A DNA stretch of 34,992 bases from Alcaligenaceae bacterium (GCA_012727555.1 JAAYGT010000045.1:1-34992), one strand, 5' to 3'. Numbered from the stretch's first letter, positions 15,632-24,373 are shown. Numbers and translations are program-made. The notes: generated by a model not told the origin, from the sequence alone.

Positions 15632-16618
15632 ATGCGTAAATCTTCTACCCGGCGCGTTTTGATCAAATCCGCCATGGCTCTGTCGGCTGGCCTGCTGTTT
15701 ACAGCAGCACCCCTGGCCCAGGCCGCGTACCCTGACCGTCCTGTGCAATGGGTCATTCCCTTCCCGCCCGGCGGCCCCACCGATGTCGCTTCGCGCGTGC
15801 TGACCAGCGCCTTCGAAGCCGAACTTGGAAAAACCTTCGTGGCCGTCAACAAACCCGGCGCATCCGGCAGCATCGGTGTCCGCCAGGTGATCAACAGCAA
15901 ACCAGACGGCTACACGATCGGCATGCTGGCTTCGCCCAGCCTGACCGCACCGTTCATGCTGGCCAGCAAACCCTACGACCTCACCAAAGACGTCAAACCG
16001 GTCAGTGTGGCGTACGTCACCCCTCTGCTGCTGGTGGTGAACCCTAAAGTTCTGCCCGATGTCACCGATGTCAAATCACTGGCGGAAACCGGCAAGAAAC
16101 AAGATCTGAACTACACATCCGCAGCGACAGGCAGCACAGGTCACCTGACCATGGAACTGCTGAAAAAAGAACTGGGCTTCCAGGGTACGCACATTGCCTA
16201 CCAGGGCAGCGCCCCGGCCGTAACAGCGGTGCTGGGTGGCGAAGTACCCATCATGTTCTCGGATGCCGTTGCCGTACTGCCCCACATCAAGGCCGGCACA
16301 CTGCGTGCCATTGCCGTCAGCATCGACAACTTCGACGAACTGCCCGATGTCAAAACCCTGGCTGCACAAGGCGTACAAAGCACCAAGGCCGTATCCTGGG
16401 TCGGCATGGTCGCCCCCAACGGCACACCCGATGACATCACGAAACTGCTGTCCGACACCCTGAAGAAAGTGGTCCAGGATCCCGAAGTGGCCAAGCGCAT
16501 GAAATCGGTCGGTGCCTACCCTGTTTACGGGGATGCCGCCGACATGGCCAACCGCATCAAGGTCGATTCCGCCATCTGGGAACAGGTGATCAACGAAAAC
16601 AAACTGGGCGCCAACTAA
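15632..16618 (+). CDS. Bug-family tripartite tricarboxylate receptor (TctC-like)
   Basis: 328-residue periplasmic solute receptor of the Bug/TctC family (PF03401), expanded greatly in Bordetella and relatives. A signal peptide is visible (MRKSSTRRVLIKS, hydrophobic core, cleavage at AQA/AYP). The mature protein starts YPDRPVQWVIPFPPGGPTD, the hallmark loop that binds a carboxylate, followed by NKPGASGSIGVRQV and NYTSAATGSTGHL. I chose the ATG at 15632 because AAGGA stands six bases before it; an upstream frame start at 15542 is not supported. No TctA or TctB membrane genes are adjacent, so it must share a permease encoded elsewhere or act as a sensor. The CoA-transferase nine bases downstream suggests the ligand is an organic acid that is later activated to a CoA ester. 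Confidence 0.92.
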   Translation: MRKSSTRRVLIKSAMALSAGLLFTAAPLAQAAYPDRPVQWVIPFPPGGPTDVASRVLTSAFEAELGKTFVAVNKPGASGSIGVRQVINSKPDGYTIGMLASPSLTAPFMLASKPYDLTKDVKPVSVAYVTPLLLVVNPKVLPDVTDVKSLAETGKKQDLNYTSAATGSTGHLTMELLKKELGFQGTHIAYQGSAPAVTAVLGGEVPIMFSDAVAVLPHIKAGTLRAIAVSIDNFDELPDVKTLAAQGVQSTKAVSWVGMVAPNGTPDDITKLLSDTLKKVVQDPEVAKRMKSVGAYPVYGDAADMANRIKVDSAIWEQVINENKLGAN

Positions 16619-16627
16619 GCTGAACAC

Positions 16628-17845
16628 ATGATGCACGACACCACCACAACTGCAGACCTTCCGCTTCAGGGCGTTCGCGTTCTGGACCTCTCCCGTGTTT
16701 TCGCGGGGCCACTGTGCACCATGGCCCTGGGTGACCTGGGTGCCGAGATCATCAAGGTCGAGCACCCCGTACGGGGTGATGACACCCGCGACTGGGGCAT
16801 CCGCATCGGCGCAACGAATTCCACCTATTTCAATTGCGCCAACCGGAACAAACGCTCCATCACCCTCGATCTTCAAACCGAAGAAGGCCAGAACATTGCC
16901 CGTGAACTGGCAAAGCACTGCGATGTGGTGGTGCAAAATTTCAAATTCGGGGGCGCCGAAAAGCTGAACCTGGGCTACGACCAGCTACGCGAACTGCGCC
17001 CCGACATTATTTACTGTTCCATTTCCGGCTACGACCGCACCGGCCCGGAAGCCTCGCGCCCAGGTTACGATCTGGTGCTTCAGGGTGAAACCGGGCTCAT
17101 GAAAATCAACGGGGAAGCCAACCAGCCGCCCCTGAAATTCGGTACATCCGTGGTGGACATGTTCACCGGCATGTATTCCGCCCAGGCGATTCTGGCAGCC
17201 CTGCTCGGGCGCCACCGCACCGGCAAAGGCAAGCATATTGCGCTGTCGCTGTTCGACAGCGGCACCAGCATCACCGCGTTTCACGGTCTTGAATCCCTGC
17301 TGCAGGGTGCCGATGTACCTCGTTACGGCAACGAACATCCGTCCATCATTCCCTACGGCGTGTTCAATGCGGCCGATGGCCCGCTGGTCATCGCCGTGGG
17401 TAACAATGCCCAGTACGTGAAGTTTTGCACGCACGTCATCCAGCGCCCCGACCTTGCCGAAGACGAACGCTTCAAAACCAATATGGGACGCTCGCAAAAC
17501 CGTCACGAACTCACCCCCATACTCAGTGCTGAAATCGCGGCACGCAAGCGCACCGACCTGCTGAACGACCTGAAAGCGGCCGGCATTCCATGCGGTGAAG
17601 TATTTGGTCTGGTCGATGCCCTGACCTCGCCCCGTGCCGAGCAGGCCGGCGTCGTGAAAACCTACACCACACCGGAAGGCGGCTCAGCCCATGTTCTGGC
17701 ACCGCCTTACCGGCTTGATGACGAACGGGCTCCGCTTCGCAACCCGCCTCCGGCACTTGGCGAGGGCACCAACGAGGTACTGCGTGAACTGCTGAATCTG
17801 TCTGATGAAGCCTTGAGCGATCTGCGTCAGAAAAAAATCATCTGA
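16628..17845 (+). CDS. Class III (CaiB/BaiF) CoA-transferase
   Basis: 405-residue cytoplasmic enzyme of the family III CoA-transferases (PF02515), which move CoA between organic acids through an aspartyl-CoA intermediate. The opening LPLQGVRVLDLSRVFAGP and LGDLGAEIIKVEHP are the family signature. The probable nucleophile is the Asp of VVDMFTGMYSA (about residue 177), and GRHRTGKGKHIALSLFDS follows. The donor and acceptor acids are unknown. It starts nine bases after the Bug receptor gene and ends ahead of a strong terminator, so the two are one transcription unit. Formyl-CoA, carnitine, succinate and mesaconate enzymes belong to this family; residues alone do not choose between them. Confidence 0.92.
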   Translation: MMHDTTTTADLPLQGVRVLDLSRVFAGPLCTMALGDLGAEIIKVEHPVRGDDTRDWGIRIGATNSTYFNCANRNKRSITLDLQTEEGQNIARELAKHCDVVVQNFKFGGAEKLNLGYDQLRELRPDIIYCSISGYDRTGPEASRPGYDLVLQGETGLMKINGEANQPPLKFGTSVVDMFTGMYSAQAILAALLGRHRTGKGKHIALSLFDSGTSITAFHGLESLLQGADVPRYGNEHPSIIPYGVFNAADGPLVIAVGNNAQYVKFCTHVIQRPDLAEDERFKTNMGRSQNRHELTPILSAEIAARKRTDLLNDLKAAGIPCGEVFGLVDALTSPRAEQAGVVKTYTTPEGGSAHVLAPPYRLDDERAPLRNPPPALGEGTNEVLRELLNLSDEALSDLRQKKII

Positions 17846-17910
17846 TACGATTAAGAGCAGGTCGCTCGACAACTGTTAACAGACCATACTCTAGCGCGAC
17901 CAAGCCATTT

Positions 17911-17934
17911 AAAGCACCTTTCGAGGTGCTTTTT
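17911..17934 (+). terminator. Intrinsic terminator after the CoA-transferase
   Basis: AAAGCACCT-TTCG-AGGTGCTTT is a perfect nine-base-pair stem closed by a TTCG loop and followed by further T residues (T run 17930-17934). It lies 66 bases past the CoA-transferase stop. Its other strand, with TTTAAAT, may also stop the convergent Nudix transcript. Confidence 0.88.
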
Positions 17935-17961
17935 GAAAGACAGTTCAAAGCATGTTACCCG

Positions 17962-19005
17962 TTATGAGTTCGCCCAACCGGCACGCATGACAGCAATGCC
18001 ATGTGCGCCGTGCTGGCGCGCAACCGGCAACGTGGCACGCGACTGCCCCCCCACGGCAAAAACCGGCAAACCGGCCTGCTCGTTCAAACGGGCGAAGGCG
18101 TCCCAGCCCAGTCCGGGCTGCCCCGGGTGAGAGGGGGTTTCAAGCACATGCCCGACCATGGCAAAGCTGGCATTCAGGCAGCGGGCCGCCGCCAGATCGT
18201 TAACCGTGTGCGCCGAAACACCCAGCAACTGCCCCGGTTTCAAACCAAGTGCCGGGTGCGGATCGGGGTGACCATAATAGGGCCCGGCCGCATGGCCGTG
18301 TACCGGCAGCAAATGCAGGCGTTCCGCCCAGGCGACGGCATCGGCCGCCCGCAGATGCACGCCATCGGCCAGGGCCCACCAGGACACCGGATGCGCACTA
18401 TTGATCAGGCAACGCGCACCGACCTGATGACAACGCTTGATGACCAGTTCGAAGACCTGCCGTAAAGCGGGATCCTCTGTGCCGTGCAACCAGCCCGGTT
18501 CGCGCAACTGCACCAGACGCACCCCGGCATCCAGGGCAGGCTCCAGCCGTTGCTCAAGAAACTGTGGCAAACCCGCTGCGGACTCGATCGAACTGATCAA
18601 GTACTGATCAGGCAGACGCAGCCAGCGCAGCGGTGGCTCGGCTGCGGGAAGCAGTGGCCCCACAGACAACGTGGCATGGGGATCGACCCAGGCAAATGCC
18701 TGGTTTTCCATGCCACGGGGTTCGCCATGCCAGCCGGTGACCCGGCAGAACATCAGCTTGACGATGTTCTTGGGGTATTCATGCACATAGGTGACCCAGG
18801 GCGTGGCTTCGGTCACCTCGATATCCAGCTCTTCCTTGAGTTCACGTGCCAGCGCCTGCATGACGGTTTCAGCGGGTTCAAGCTTGCCGCCGGGCAATTC
18901 CCACCAACCCGGCCAGGGCTTGTCGGCCGGACGCTGGCCCAGCAGCAACGCCCCATCAGGCCGCAGAATGAGGCCCGCAGCCACATGCAAAAATGGTTTA
19001 GTCAT
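17962..19005 (-). CDS. Nudix hydrolase fused to a thiamine-phosphate-synthase-like domain
   Basis: A 347-residue two-domain protein. Residues 1-130 are a MutT-type Nudix hydrolase: WWELPGGKLEPAET and RELKEELDI match the Nudix box, with Asp in place of the usual final Gly. This domain would hydrolyse oxidised dGTP or similar nucleotides. Residues about 145-345 resemble ThiE: VRLVQLREPG, LADGVHLRAAD, LLGVSAHTVNDL and SHPGQPGLGW. The ThiE half keeps the barrel pattern but several thiamine-site residues differ, so it may not make thiamine phosphate. Such MutT-ThiE fusions are known in proteobacteria. The ATG lies 12 bases after the DUF815 gene stop, in one operon with it. It converges on the CoA-transferase terminator. 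Confidence 0.88.
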   Translation of the reverse strand: MTKPFLHVAAGLILRPDGALLLGQRPADKPWPGWWELPGGKLEPAETVMQALARELKEELDIEVTEATPWVTYVHEYPKNIVKLMFCRVTGWHGEPRGMENQAFAWVDPHATLSVGPLLPAAEPPLRWLRLPDQYLISSIESAAGLPQFLEQRLEPALDAGVRLVQLREPGWLHGTEDPALRQVFELVIKRCHQVGARCLINSAHPVSWWALADGVHLRAADAVAWAERLHLLPVHGHAAGPYYGHPDPHPALGLKPGQLLGVSAHTVNDLAAARCLNASFAMVGHVLETPSHPGQPGLGWDAFARLNEQAGLPVFAVGGQSRATLPVARQHGAHGIAVMRAGWANS

Positions 19006-19017
19006 GAAACGCCCCGT

Positions 19018-19884
19018 TCATACTGTGCGTGCAGCCCAGTCACGGGCAAACTGGCGGGCAACGCGCCCCGAACGGGATCCACGTTCCAACGCCCACTGCA
19101 GGGCCTCGGTGCGGGCCTGCGCCACCTGATCGGCCGTGCAACCCAGATCGGTGAGCCAGTAATTGACGATATCCAGGTAGTCGTCTTGCCTGAACGGGTA
19201 AAACGACAGCCAAAGGCCGAATCGCTCCGACAGGGATATTTTTTCCTCGACAGTTTCGCCAGGATGGATTTCGCCATCGGACTGATGTTTGGCACTGAGG
19301 TTCTCGCTCATGTATTCGGGCATCAGATGCCGGCGATTCGAGGTGGCATACACCAGCACGTTGTCACCCGATGAACTGACCGAGCCATCGAGCACAGACT
19401 TCAGGGCCTTGTACCCGGCTTCGCCCTCTTCGAACGACAGATCATCACAGAAAATGATGAAACGTTCCGGACGATCATCGACCAGATCGACGATATCGCC
19501 CAGATCGGCAAGGTCGGATTTGTCGACTTCGATCAAACGCAAGCCCTGTTCAGCGTAGGCGGCCAGCATGGCTTTGACCAACGAACTTTTACCGGTACCA
19601 CGGGCCCCGGTCATGAGCACATTATTGGCGGGTTTGCCCTGAAGAAAATGACGCGTATTGCGGTCAATAACCTGTTTCTGGCGCTCAATATGCTGCAGAT
19701 CAGCCAGGTTGATCGTGGCAATGTGGCGCACGGCATCCAGCCAGCCACGCGTACCGCGCTTGCGCCAGCGAAAGGCATGAGCAGACCAGTCAATGTCAGG
19801 CGGGGCCGGTGGCAACCAGGCCTCGAGTTGGGCCAATACGCGTTCGGCGCGGGCAAGCAGTGCGGTCAAGTCAGGTTGTGTCAC
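19018..19884 (-). CDS. DUF815-family ATP-binding protein
   Basis: 288-residue AAA-like ATPase of the DUF815 family (PF05673). Walker A is GARGTGKSSLVKAM (about residues 88-101) and Walker B is FIIFCDDLSFEEGE. Family features include the block FCDDLSFEEGEAGYKALKSVL, then YATSNRRHLMPEYMSEN and SLSERFGLWLSFYPFRQ. No cellular role is established for the family. It begins with GTG, with GGAGC nine bases upstream, and precedes the Nudix/ThiE fusion by 12 bases, a pairing commonly kept in betaproteobacteria. It follows the MscS-type gene by 45 bases and may be co-transcribed with it. Confidence 0.9.
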   Translation of the reverse strand: MTQPDLTALLARAERVLAQLEAWLPPAPPDIDWSAHAFRWRKRGTRGWLDAVRHIATINLADLQHIERQKQVIDRNTRHFLQGKPANNVLMTGARGTGKSSLVKAMLAAYAEQGLRLIEVDKSDLADLGDIVDLVDDRPERFIIFCDDLSFEEGEAGYKALKSVLDGSVSSSGDNVLVYATSNRRHLMPEYMSENLSAKHQSDGEIHPGETVEEKISLSERFGLWLSFYPFRQDDYLDIVNYWLTDLGCTADQVAQARTEALQWALERGSRSGRVARQFARDWAARTV

Positions 19885-19929
19885 GGTGAATGCGCTCCAG
19901 GCAAAAACGCCATTATGCCAAGTTGCCCT

Positions 19930-21642
19930 TCAGGCTGAAGGCTGCAGCGCGGCAACCGGCGGCGCAAGCCGGATCTCCATGGCCTCGATACACTGCAGTA
20001 CCTGCAGCAGCAAACGCTCCTGAATACCCAGAAACTGCGTGTAGTCATCGGTGAGCACATACGCGCGCAATTCCACATTGATGCGGCCGACCTCAATGCC
20101 GACGCAGCGAATGCGCGGCCAGCCCCTGGTTTTTTCCACCATGTCATCGGCAGCCACCAGAGTACGCAAGGCCAGGAGCAATTCTTCCAGGCGGTCCGGA
20201 GGCGTTTCAACAGACAGCGCGACCGTGTGGCTGAACAAACACTTGGTGCGCCGCGTGAGGTTCATGATCTTCATTTTGGCCAGATCACTGTTGGGTACAG
20301 TGACCAAGGTGCCATCGAGCGCCCGGATGCGACTCGACCGGGTACCCACCATTTCGACCGTACCACGCTCGTTGCCAAAACCGATGACATCGCCGATGCG
20401 AAACGGCCGATCTGCAAAAAGCGACAAGCCGCCAAACAGGTTTTCCACCGTTGACTGAGAGGCCAGCGCCAGGGCAAAACCGCCCACGCCTACACCGGCC
20501 GCCAGCCCCAGAGCCGGGATACCCAGCTCGTTGGCACCGTACATGAGTATGCCGCCGGTGGAACACACCGCCACGATACGCGCTGTCAGGCGCAACAAAT
20601 GGGCATCGAAGCTGTTGCCGGCCACCCGGGGGCTGCTGATCAGGGTTTCAACAAGCAAAAAGGTGCCGATCCATGCTGCCCAGGCTGACAGCACGTACAA
20701 CACAGCCGTGGAGATCAGGCCCTCGCCGGCGGCAAAGAGCCCGGACGGATTGAGGTGGTCAATCACGAACCAGACCGTCAGGAAGTACAAGCACAAAAAC
20801 AGGATCGGTACGGTGAACCGCCAGCCCAGCTTCCTGACGACACTGCCCCTGGACACCTTGTTCCTGACATGGCGGGCCCAACCATACGCAAGCAGCGACA
20901 CAAAAACCGTGACGATGCAAATGGCGATGATCTTCCAGAGCGGTGTGCTCAGGTAGGGGACTTTGAGGGCATCGGGAATGCGTTGTGTCAGCCCGGCCGG
21001 AATGAACGGGCCCGTAGCGTTGACATGCTCAATGCGCAGCGAGGGGTAGCGGCGCTCAAGTACAGGATCAAGATGCCTGATACGCGAGAAATACTCGTAC
21101 AGATTATCAACACTTTCCGCAGTGAAGAGGTACTCGCCTTCGTGGGGACCAGAATCGATGCGTGCAATCTGTATGTCGGTGCCGGGCAGTGTCCAGCGGG
21201 CCGGCAATGGCGCATCATTGCCGGAGGCGCCGGGAATGCTGTCGGGATCGACGGGCGGCAAACGGGAAATGATATCGGCCAGATAGGTAATGGCGGCATT
21301 CCCGGTCTTGACCCGGTTGGCCGGAGGTACTGCACTGAGGTCGAGCAGACCGCGCAAACGCTTGAAGTGATAGCGCAGTTCAGCAAGCGTGACAAAAGAT
21401 TTGTCTGCGCTGTAGGCACCATACAAGTCTTCCAGCAGTCGCACACCCGAAACCAGCGACTCGTAGGTCTGGCTGGGACTGAGCTTGTTGACAGGCGCCA
21501 GCGGGCCTTCCGCGAAAGCCGGTGTCGAAAACAATAGCACCAGACACGCCAGCCAGGCCGAAACCCGGTGCTTTCCAGGACAACAAAGGTGTCTGAGGAT
21601 GAAAACAGGCCAAGGGGCGGTAAGGGGAAGGCACCAGAACAC
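19930..21642 (-). CDS. MscS-family mechanosensitive channel with periplasmic N-terminal domain
   Basis: 570-residue inner-membrane protein. Residues 1-45 form a signal sequence with a long N-region, cleaved near AFA/EGP. A periplasmic domain of about 200 residues follows, then four or so membrane helices and the conserved pore helix plus beta domain of MscS: LGLAAGVGVGGFALALASQ, STVENLFGGLSLFADRPFRIGD and a GTVEMVGTRSSRIR block. The last 100 residues form the cytoplasmic vestibule. The GTG at 21642 has AAGG upstream; no better start exists. Channels of this kind release solutes on hypo-osmotic shock, but a specific role is not deducible. It is transcribed away from ispB, in the place where many betaproteobacteria carry rplU-rpmA. 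Confidence 0.85.
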   Translation of the reverse strand: MFWCLPLTAPWPVFILRHLCCPGKHRVSAWLACLVLLFSTPAFAEGPLAPVNKLSPSQTYESLVSGVRLLEDLYGAYSADKSFVTLAELRYHFKRLRGLLDLSAVPPANRVKTGNAAITYLADIISRLPPVDPDSIPGASGNDAPLPARWTLPGTDIQIARIDSGPHEGEYLFTAESVDNLYEYFSRIRHLDPVLERRYPSLRIEHVNATGPFIPAGLTQRIPDALKVPYLSTPLWKIIAICIVTVFVSLLAYGWARHVRNKVSRGSVVRKLGWRFTVPILFLCLYFLTVWFVIDHLNPSGLFAAGEGLISTAVLYVLSAWAAWIGTFLLVETLISSPRVAGNSFDAHLLRLTARIVAVCSTGGILMYGANELGIPALGLAAGVGVGGFALALASQSTVENLFGGLSLFADRPFRIGDVIGFGNERGTVEMVGTRSSRIRALDGTLVTVPNSDLAKMKIMNLTRRTKCLFSHTVALSVETPPDRLEELLLALRTLVAADDMVEKTRGWPRIRCVGIEVGRINVELRAYVLTDDYTQFLGIQERLLLQVLQCIEAMEIRLAPPVAALQPSA

Positions 21643-21740
21643 GTTGTGCTACCTTGAAACTGAACCGTTTGATGTTAGCGTATTTCCAGTGCCCTCCTGG
21701 CATCGAACACCCGCAAGGGCCGATTCTGCGTGTGGTCACG

Positions 21741-21746
21741 TATAAT
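21741..21746 (+). promoter_or_regulatory. Consensus -10 element ahead of ispB
   Basis: A perfect TATAAT stands 16 bases before the ispB ATG. No convincing -35 lies 16 to 18 bases upstream. If used, it would give a nearly leaderless ispB message, so it may also serve a start further downstream. Confidence 0.4.
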
Positions 21747-21761
21747 CCAAGGGTTTGTTCA

Positions 21762-22751
21762 ATGAATTTTTGTGCGGATTCCGTTTTGAACCTCCCCGAT
21801 CTTCTCGCCCCCATCGCCAACGACATGAAAGCCGTTGATGCGGTCATACGCAATCGTCTCGACTCCGAAGTGGTTCTGATCCGCACCATCGGCGACTACA
21901 TCGTGGGTGCGGGCGGAAAACGCATGCGCCCCGCCCTGCTGCTCATGATCGCCAAGGCGCTGGGTTACAACGGGTCAAATCACCAGCTGCTGGCGGCGGT
22001 GGTGGAGTTCATCCATACCGCGACCTTGCTGCACGACGATGTCGTTGACGAATCCGACCTGCGCCGTGGGCGCAGCACCGCCAACGCGGTTTTTGGCAAT
22101 GCGGCAAGTGTTCTGGTGGGCGACTACCTGTATTCAAAATCCTTTGAAATGATGGTGGAATCCGGCTCCATGCAGGTCATGGCGGTTTTGTCCGGCGCCA
22201 CCACAGTCATCGCCGAAGGCGAAGTGCTGCAACTGCTGAATGTGCACGACCCCGATGTCACGCTCGACCGTTATCTGCAGGTGGTGCGCTACAAAACAGC
22301 GAAACTCTTCGAGGCCTCGGCCGAAGTGGGTGCCATCGTGGCGGGCAGCAGCCCGGCCGTACAGAACGCAGCAGCCGCCTACGGGCGTCACATCGGTACG
22401 GCATTCCAGCTGATCGACGATGCACTCGATTACAGTGGTGATGCCGATGCCTTGGGCAAAAATGTGGGCGACGACCTGCGCGAAGGCAAACCCACACTGC
22501 CCCTGATCCGCGTCATGGAAACCGGCACACCGGAACAGCGTGAATTGATCCGCGACGCCATCCGCACCGGCGAGGCTGACTTTTCTGCGGTGGCCAAGGC
22601 TATCCGGGCAACGGGAGCCCTGGACTACACCCGCGAAGCGGCACGCCACGAAGCCGATCTGGCTCGCCAGGCACTCGACGCATTCCCGGGTTCCGTTTAT
22701 CGCGATTCTTTGCTAGAATTCTGCTCTTTCGCGGTAAACCGCGATCGGTAA
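21762..22751 (+). CDS. ispB: All-trans polyprenyl (octaprenyl) diphosphate synthase
   Basis: 329 residues. It extends farnesyl diphosphate with isopentenyl diphosphate to the long prenyl tail of ubiquinone. The first Asp-rich motif is DDVVDESDLRRG (Asp92-Asp96), the second is LIDDALDYSG (Asp219-Asp220), with GGKRMRPAL and GEVLQL as further family marks. The eighth-isoprene product length is taken from the usual betaproteobacterial quinone, not from the sequence. I chose the ATG at 21762; frame upstream to 21654 has no support. The ribosome site is weak (GGG). It is divergent from the MscS gene and followed by tRNA-Pro. Confidence 0.93.
   Translation: MNFCADSVLNLPDLLAPIANDMKAVDAVIRNRLDSEVVLIRTIGDYIVGAGGKRMRPALLLMIAKALGYNGSNHQLLAAVVEFIHTATLLHDDVVDESDLRRGRSTANAVFGNAASVLVGDYLYSKSFEMMVESGSMQVMAVLSGATTVIAEGEVLQLLNVHDPDVTLDRYLQVVRYKTAKLFEASAEVGAIVAGSSPAVQNAAAAYGRHIGTAFQLIDDALDYSGDADALGKNVGDDLREGKPTLPLIRVMETGTPEQRELIRDAIRTGEADFSAVAKAIRATGALDYTREAARHEADLARQALDAFPGSVYRDSLLEFCSFAVNRDR
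22691..22719 (+). promoter_or_regulatory. Probable tRNA-Pro promoter within the end of ispB
   Basis: TTCCGT (22691-22696) and TAGAAT (22714-22719) are separated by 17 bases, with TG one base before the -10 (TGCTAGAAT, an extended -10). The start would fall about 60 bases before the tRNA. A perfect inverted repeat, CGCGGT-AA-ACCGCG (22730-22743), lies in the leader. Confidence 0.4.
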
Positions 22752-22786
22752 CACCTTCCCGAGTAGTAAAAAGTAGAAAAGGCCGT

Positions 22787-22864
<78 letters not shown>

Positions 22865-22901
22865 CATTTTTACGAAACACACCTTGCAAATCAGGGAACT
22901 G

Positions 22902-22927
22902 AAAGCACGACACCGTCGTGCTTTTTT
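22902..22927 (+). terminator. Intrinsic terminator after tRNA-Pro
   Basis: AAAGCACGA-CACCG-TCGTGCTTT forms a nine-base-pair stem followed by T residues (run 22922-22927). It ends the ispB/tRNA transcript and separates it from the convergent DUF6036-like gene. Confidence 0.88.
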
Positions 22928-22963
22928 CGTTTTCGGGATTGCGGGTATGCCATTGAAGCACGG

Positions 22964-23506
22964 TCAGGAAACCACCCCGGCCTGACCGCATTGCTCATGC
23001 GCCCAGGCCAGCAGTGTGTCTTTCTGTTCCTGGGGCACCGGCAGCAAGGGCACATGGGCATGCAGATCAATTGCATTGATCAGGCCGTAATGGATCATGG
23101 CCGAAACAAAACGGTAGTCTTTCACGCGCCCGGCCGCCAGTTTGGAGGCCGCCATATCGAGCGCTGACAAGCAATGCACCTGGAGATCAGGCGCCCCCTG
23201 AACCGGGAAGGCGATCTGTCGGGCTTCCCAACCCTCGGGCAACACCACATTCACGAACCCAAGCCCTCGGGCACAGTAATTGAATTGCAGATTGAAGCGT
23301 GAGGCAGGACCGATGTCGTGCTCGATAATGAGTGCCAGGGTCTGGTTATCGGGGGTGATGAAATCGGCTTGGGCATGACCCATGAGAATTTCAGGGGCGG
23401 CAGGACACGAAATCAGCAAAGATTGCGTACCAACGATCAGCAGAGCGTTGGTGTTGGTCATGGCCGCAGCAGCGCGAACCAGATGTTCAAGTTGATGGTG
23501 TTGCAT
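22964..23506 (-). CDS. DUF6036-like nucleotidyltransferase-fold protein
   Basis: 180 residues. The sequence follows the DUF6036 family of nucleotidyltransferase-like proteins, some of which act as antitoxins or abortive-infection components: IVGTQSLLIS near residue 25, PEILMGHAQADFITPD, FNYCARGLGFVNVVLPEGW and LDMAASKLAAGRVKDYRFV near residue 130. The D-x-D of active nucleotidyltransferases is not evident, only ADFITPD. I chose the ATG at 23506, which has AGGAG five bases upstream; the frame continuing to 23731 lies inside the SDR gene. It starts 13 bases after the SDR stop, in one operon. No toxin gene is adjacent. I recognise this family from memory, without a search. Confidence 0.7.
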   Translation of the reverse strand: MQHHQLEHLVRAAAAMTNTNALLIVGTQSLLISCPAAPEILMGHAQADFITPDNQTLALIIEHDIGPASRFNLQFNYCARGLGFVNVVLPEGWEARQIAFPVQGAPDLQVHCLSALDMAASKLAAGRVKDYRFVSAMIHYGLINAIDLHAHVPLLPVPQEQKDTLLAWAHEQCGQAGVVS

Positions 23507-23519
23507 TAAAGCTCCTGAT

Positions 23520-24308
23520 TCAGGTGCGAACCCAGGGCAGCCCCCCGGCGTAAGAATAATAACTGACCCCGGGTGTCCAGCCGGCATCAATGGGCAACAA
23601 GACGCCGGTAATACGGGCGGCCGCCTTGGAGCACAGAAAGGCCACGGCGTCGGCGATGTCGTCGGGTGTTGGCAGGGCATCGAGCGCCTGCTGCGACAGC
23701 ATGACGGAAAGGTCACGCTTGCCCTCGGCAATTTTTTGCTGCAGACCTTCGGTCATGACGAACGTGGGCCCCACGCAGTTGGCGCGGACACCGTGCGGCC
23801 CAAGTTCCATGGCCAGCAGTTCGGTGAGCCTGTGCACGGCCACCTTGCTGACGTTATACGCGGGCAAGGGCATGGGGCGCAACGAATTGATGGACCCCAG
23901 CGTGACGATGGCCCCCTGACGACGATCGCGCATGAGCCGGCCAAAAATGCGGCAACTGTGCAAGGTGCCATGATAATTGACTTGCCAAAGGCGGTCATGG
24001 CGTTCGATATCAAGATCAAGGATGGATTCCGCATGCGGAATGAGCCCGGCACAGGTGACCAGCACTCGTGTTTCGCCCAAGGTGTCTTCAACCTGCCGTG
24101 CAGCCTGTGCAATGCTGTTGTGGTCGGCCACGTTGCACTCGAAAAAACCGGCGTTACCGCCTTGGGCACGGATAAGTTCGACGGTTTCACGACCGGCATC
24201 GATCTGAAGATCGAGAATGGCAACGGCATGACCTTCGTTGGCCATGCGAAGCGCACAAGCACGCCCGATCCCGCTGGCGCCGCCCGTGATGACTGCAACT
24301 GACTGCAT
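23520..24308 (-). CDS. SDR-family oxidoreductase (second)
   Basis: 262-residue short-chain dehydrogenase/reductase. The nucleotide motif TGGASGIG is at about residues 8-15, ending VLVTCAGLIPHA in place of NNAG, then the catalytic Ser of LGSINSLRP and the YNVSK motif. The stretch at the end, TGVLLPIDAGWTPGVSYYSYAGGLP, is a longer C-terminus than usual. The substrate is unknown. The ATG at 24308 has AGGGGA eight bases upstream. A longer start to 24359 has no support. It precedes the DUF6036-like gene and is divergent from the hybrid kinase, with only 65 bases between starts. Confidence 0.88.
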   Translation of the reverse strand: MQSVAVITGGASGIGRACALRMANEGHAVAILDLQIDAGRETVELIRAQGGNAGFFECNVADHNSIAQAARQVEDTLGETRVLVTCAGLIPHAESILDLDIERHDRLWQVNYHGTLHSCRIFGRLMRDRRQGAIVTLGSINSLRPMPLPAYNVSKVAVHRLTELLAMELGPHGVRANCVGPTFVMTEGLQQKIAEGKRDLSVMLSQQALDALPTPDDIADAVAFLCSKAAARITGVLLPIDAGWTPGVSYYSYAGGLPWVRT

Positions 24309-24373
24309 GTGTGTGTCCCCTGGGTGTTTATGATGAGGTAAACGGCGCGAGACAGGCAAAACTCGTTACAATC

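Noticed and set aside
23507-23731. N-terminal extension of the DUF6036-like gene
   Set aside because: It lies within the SDR coding region in another frame. The ATG at 23506 has a strong AGGAG site.
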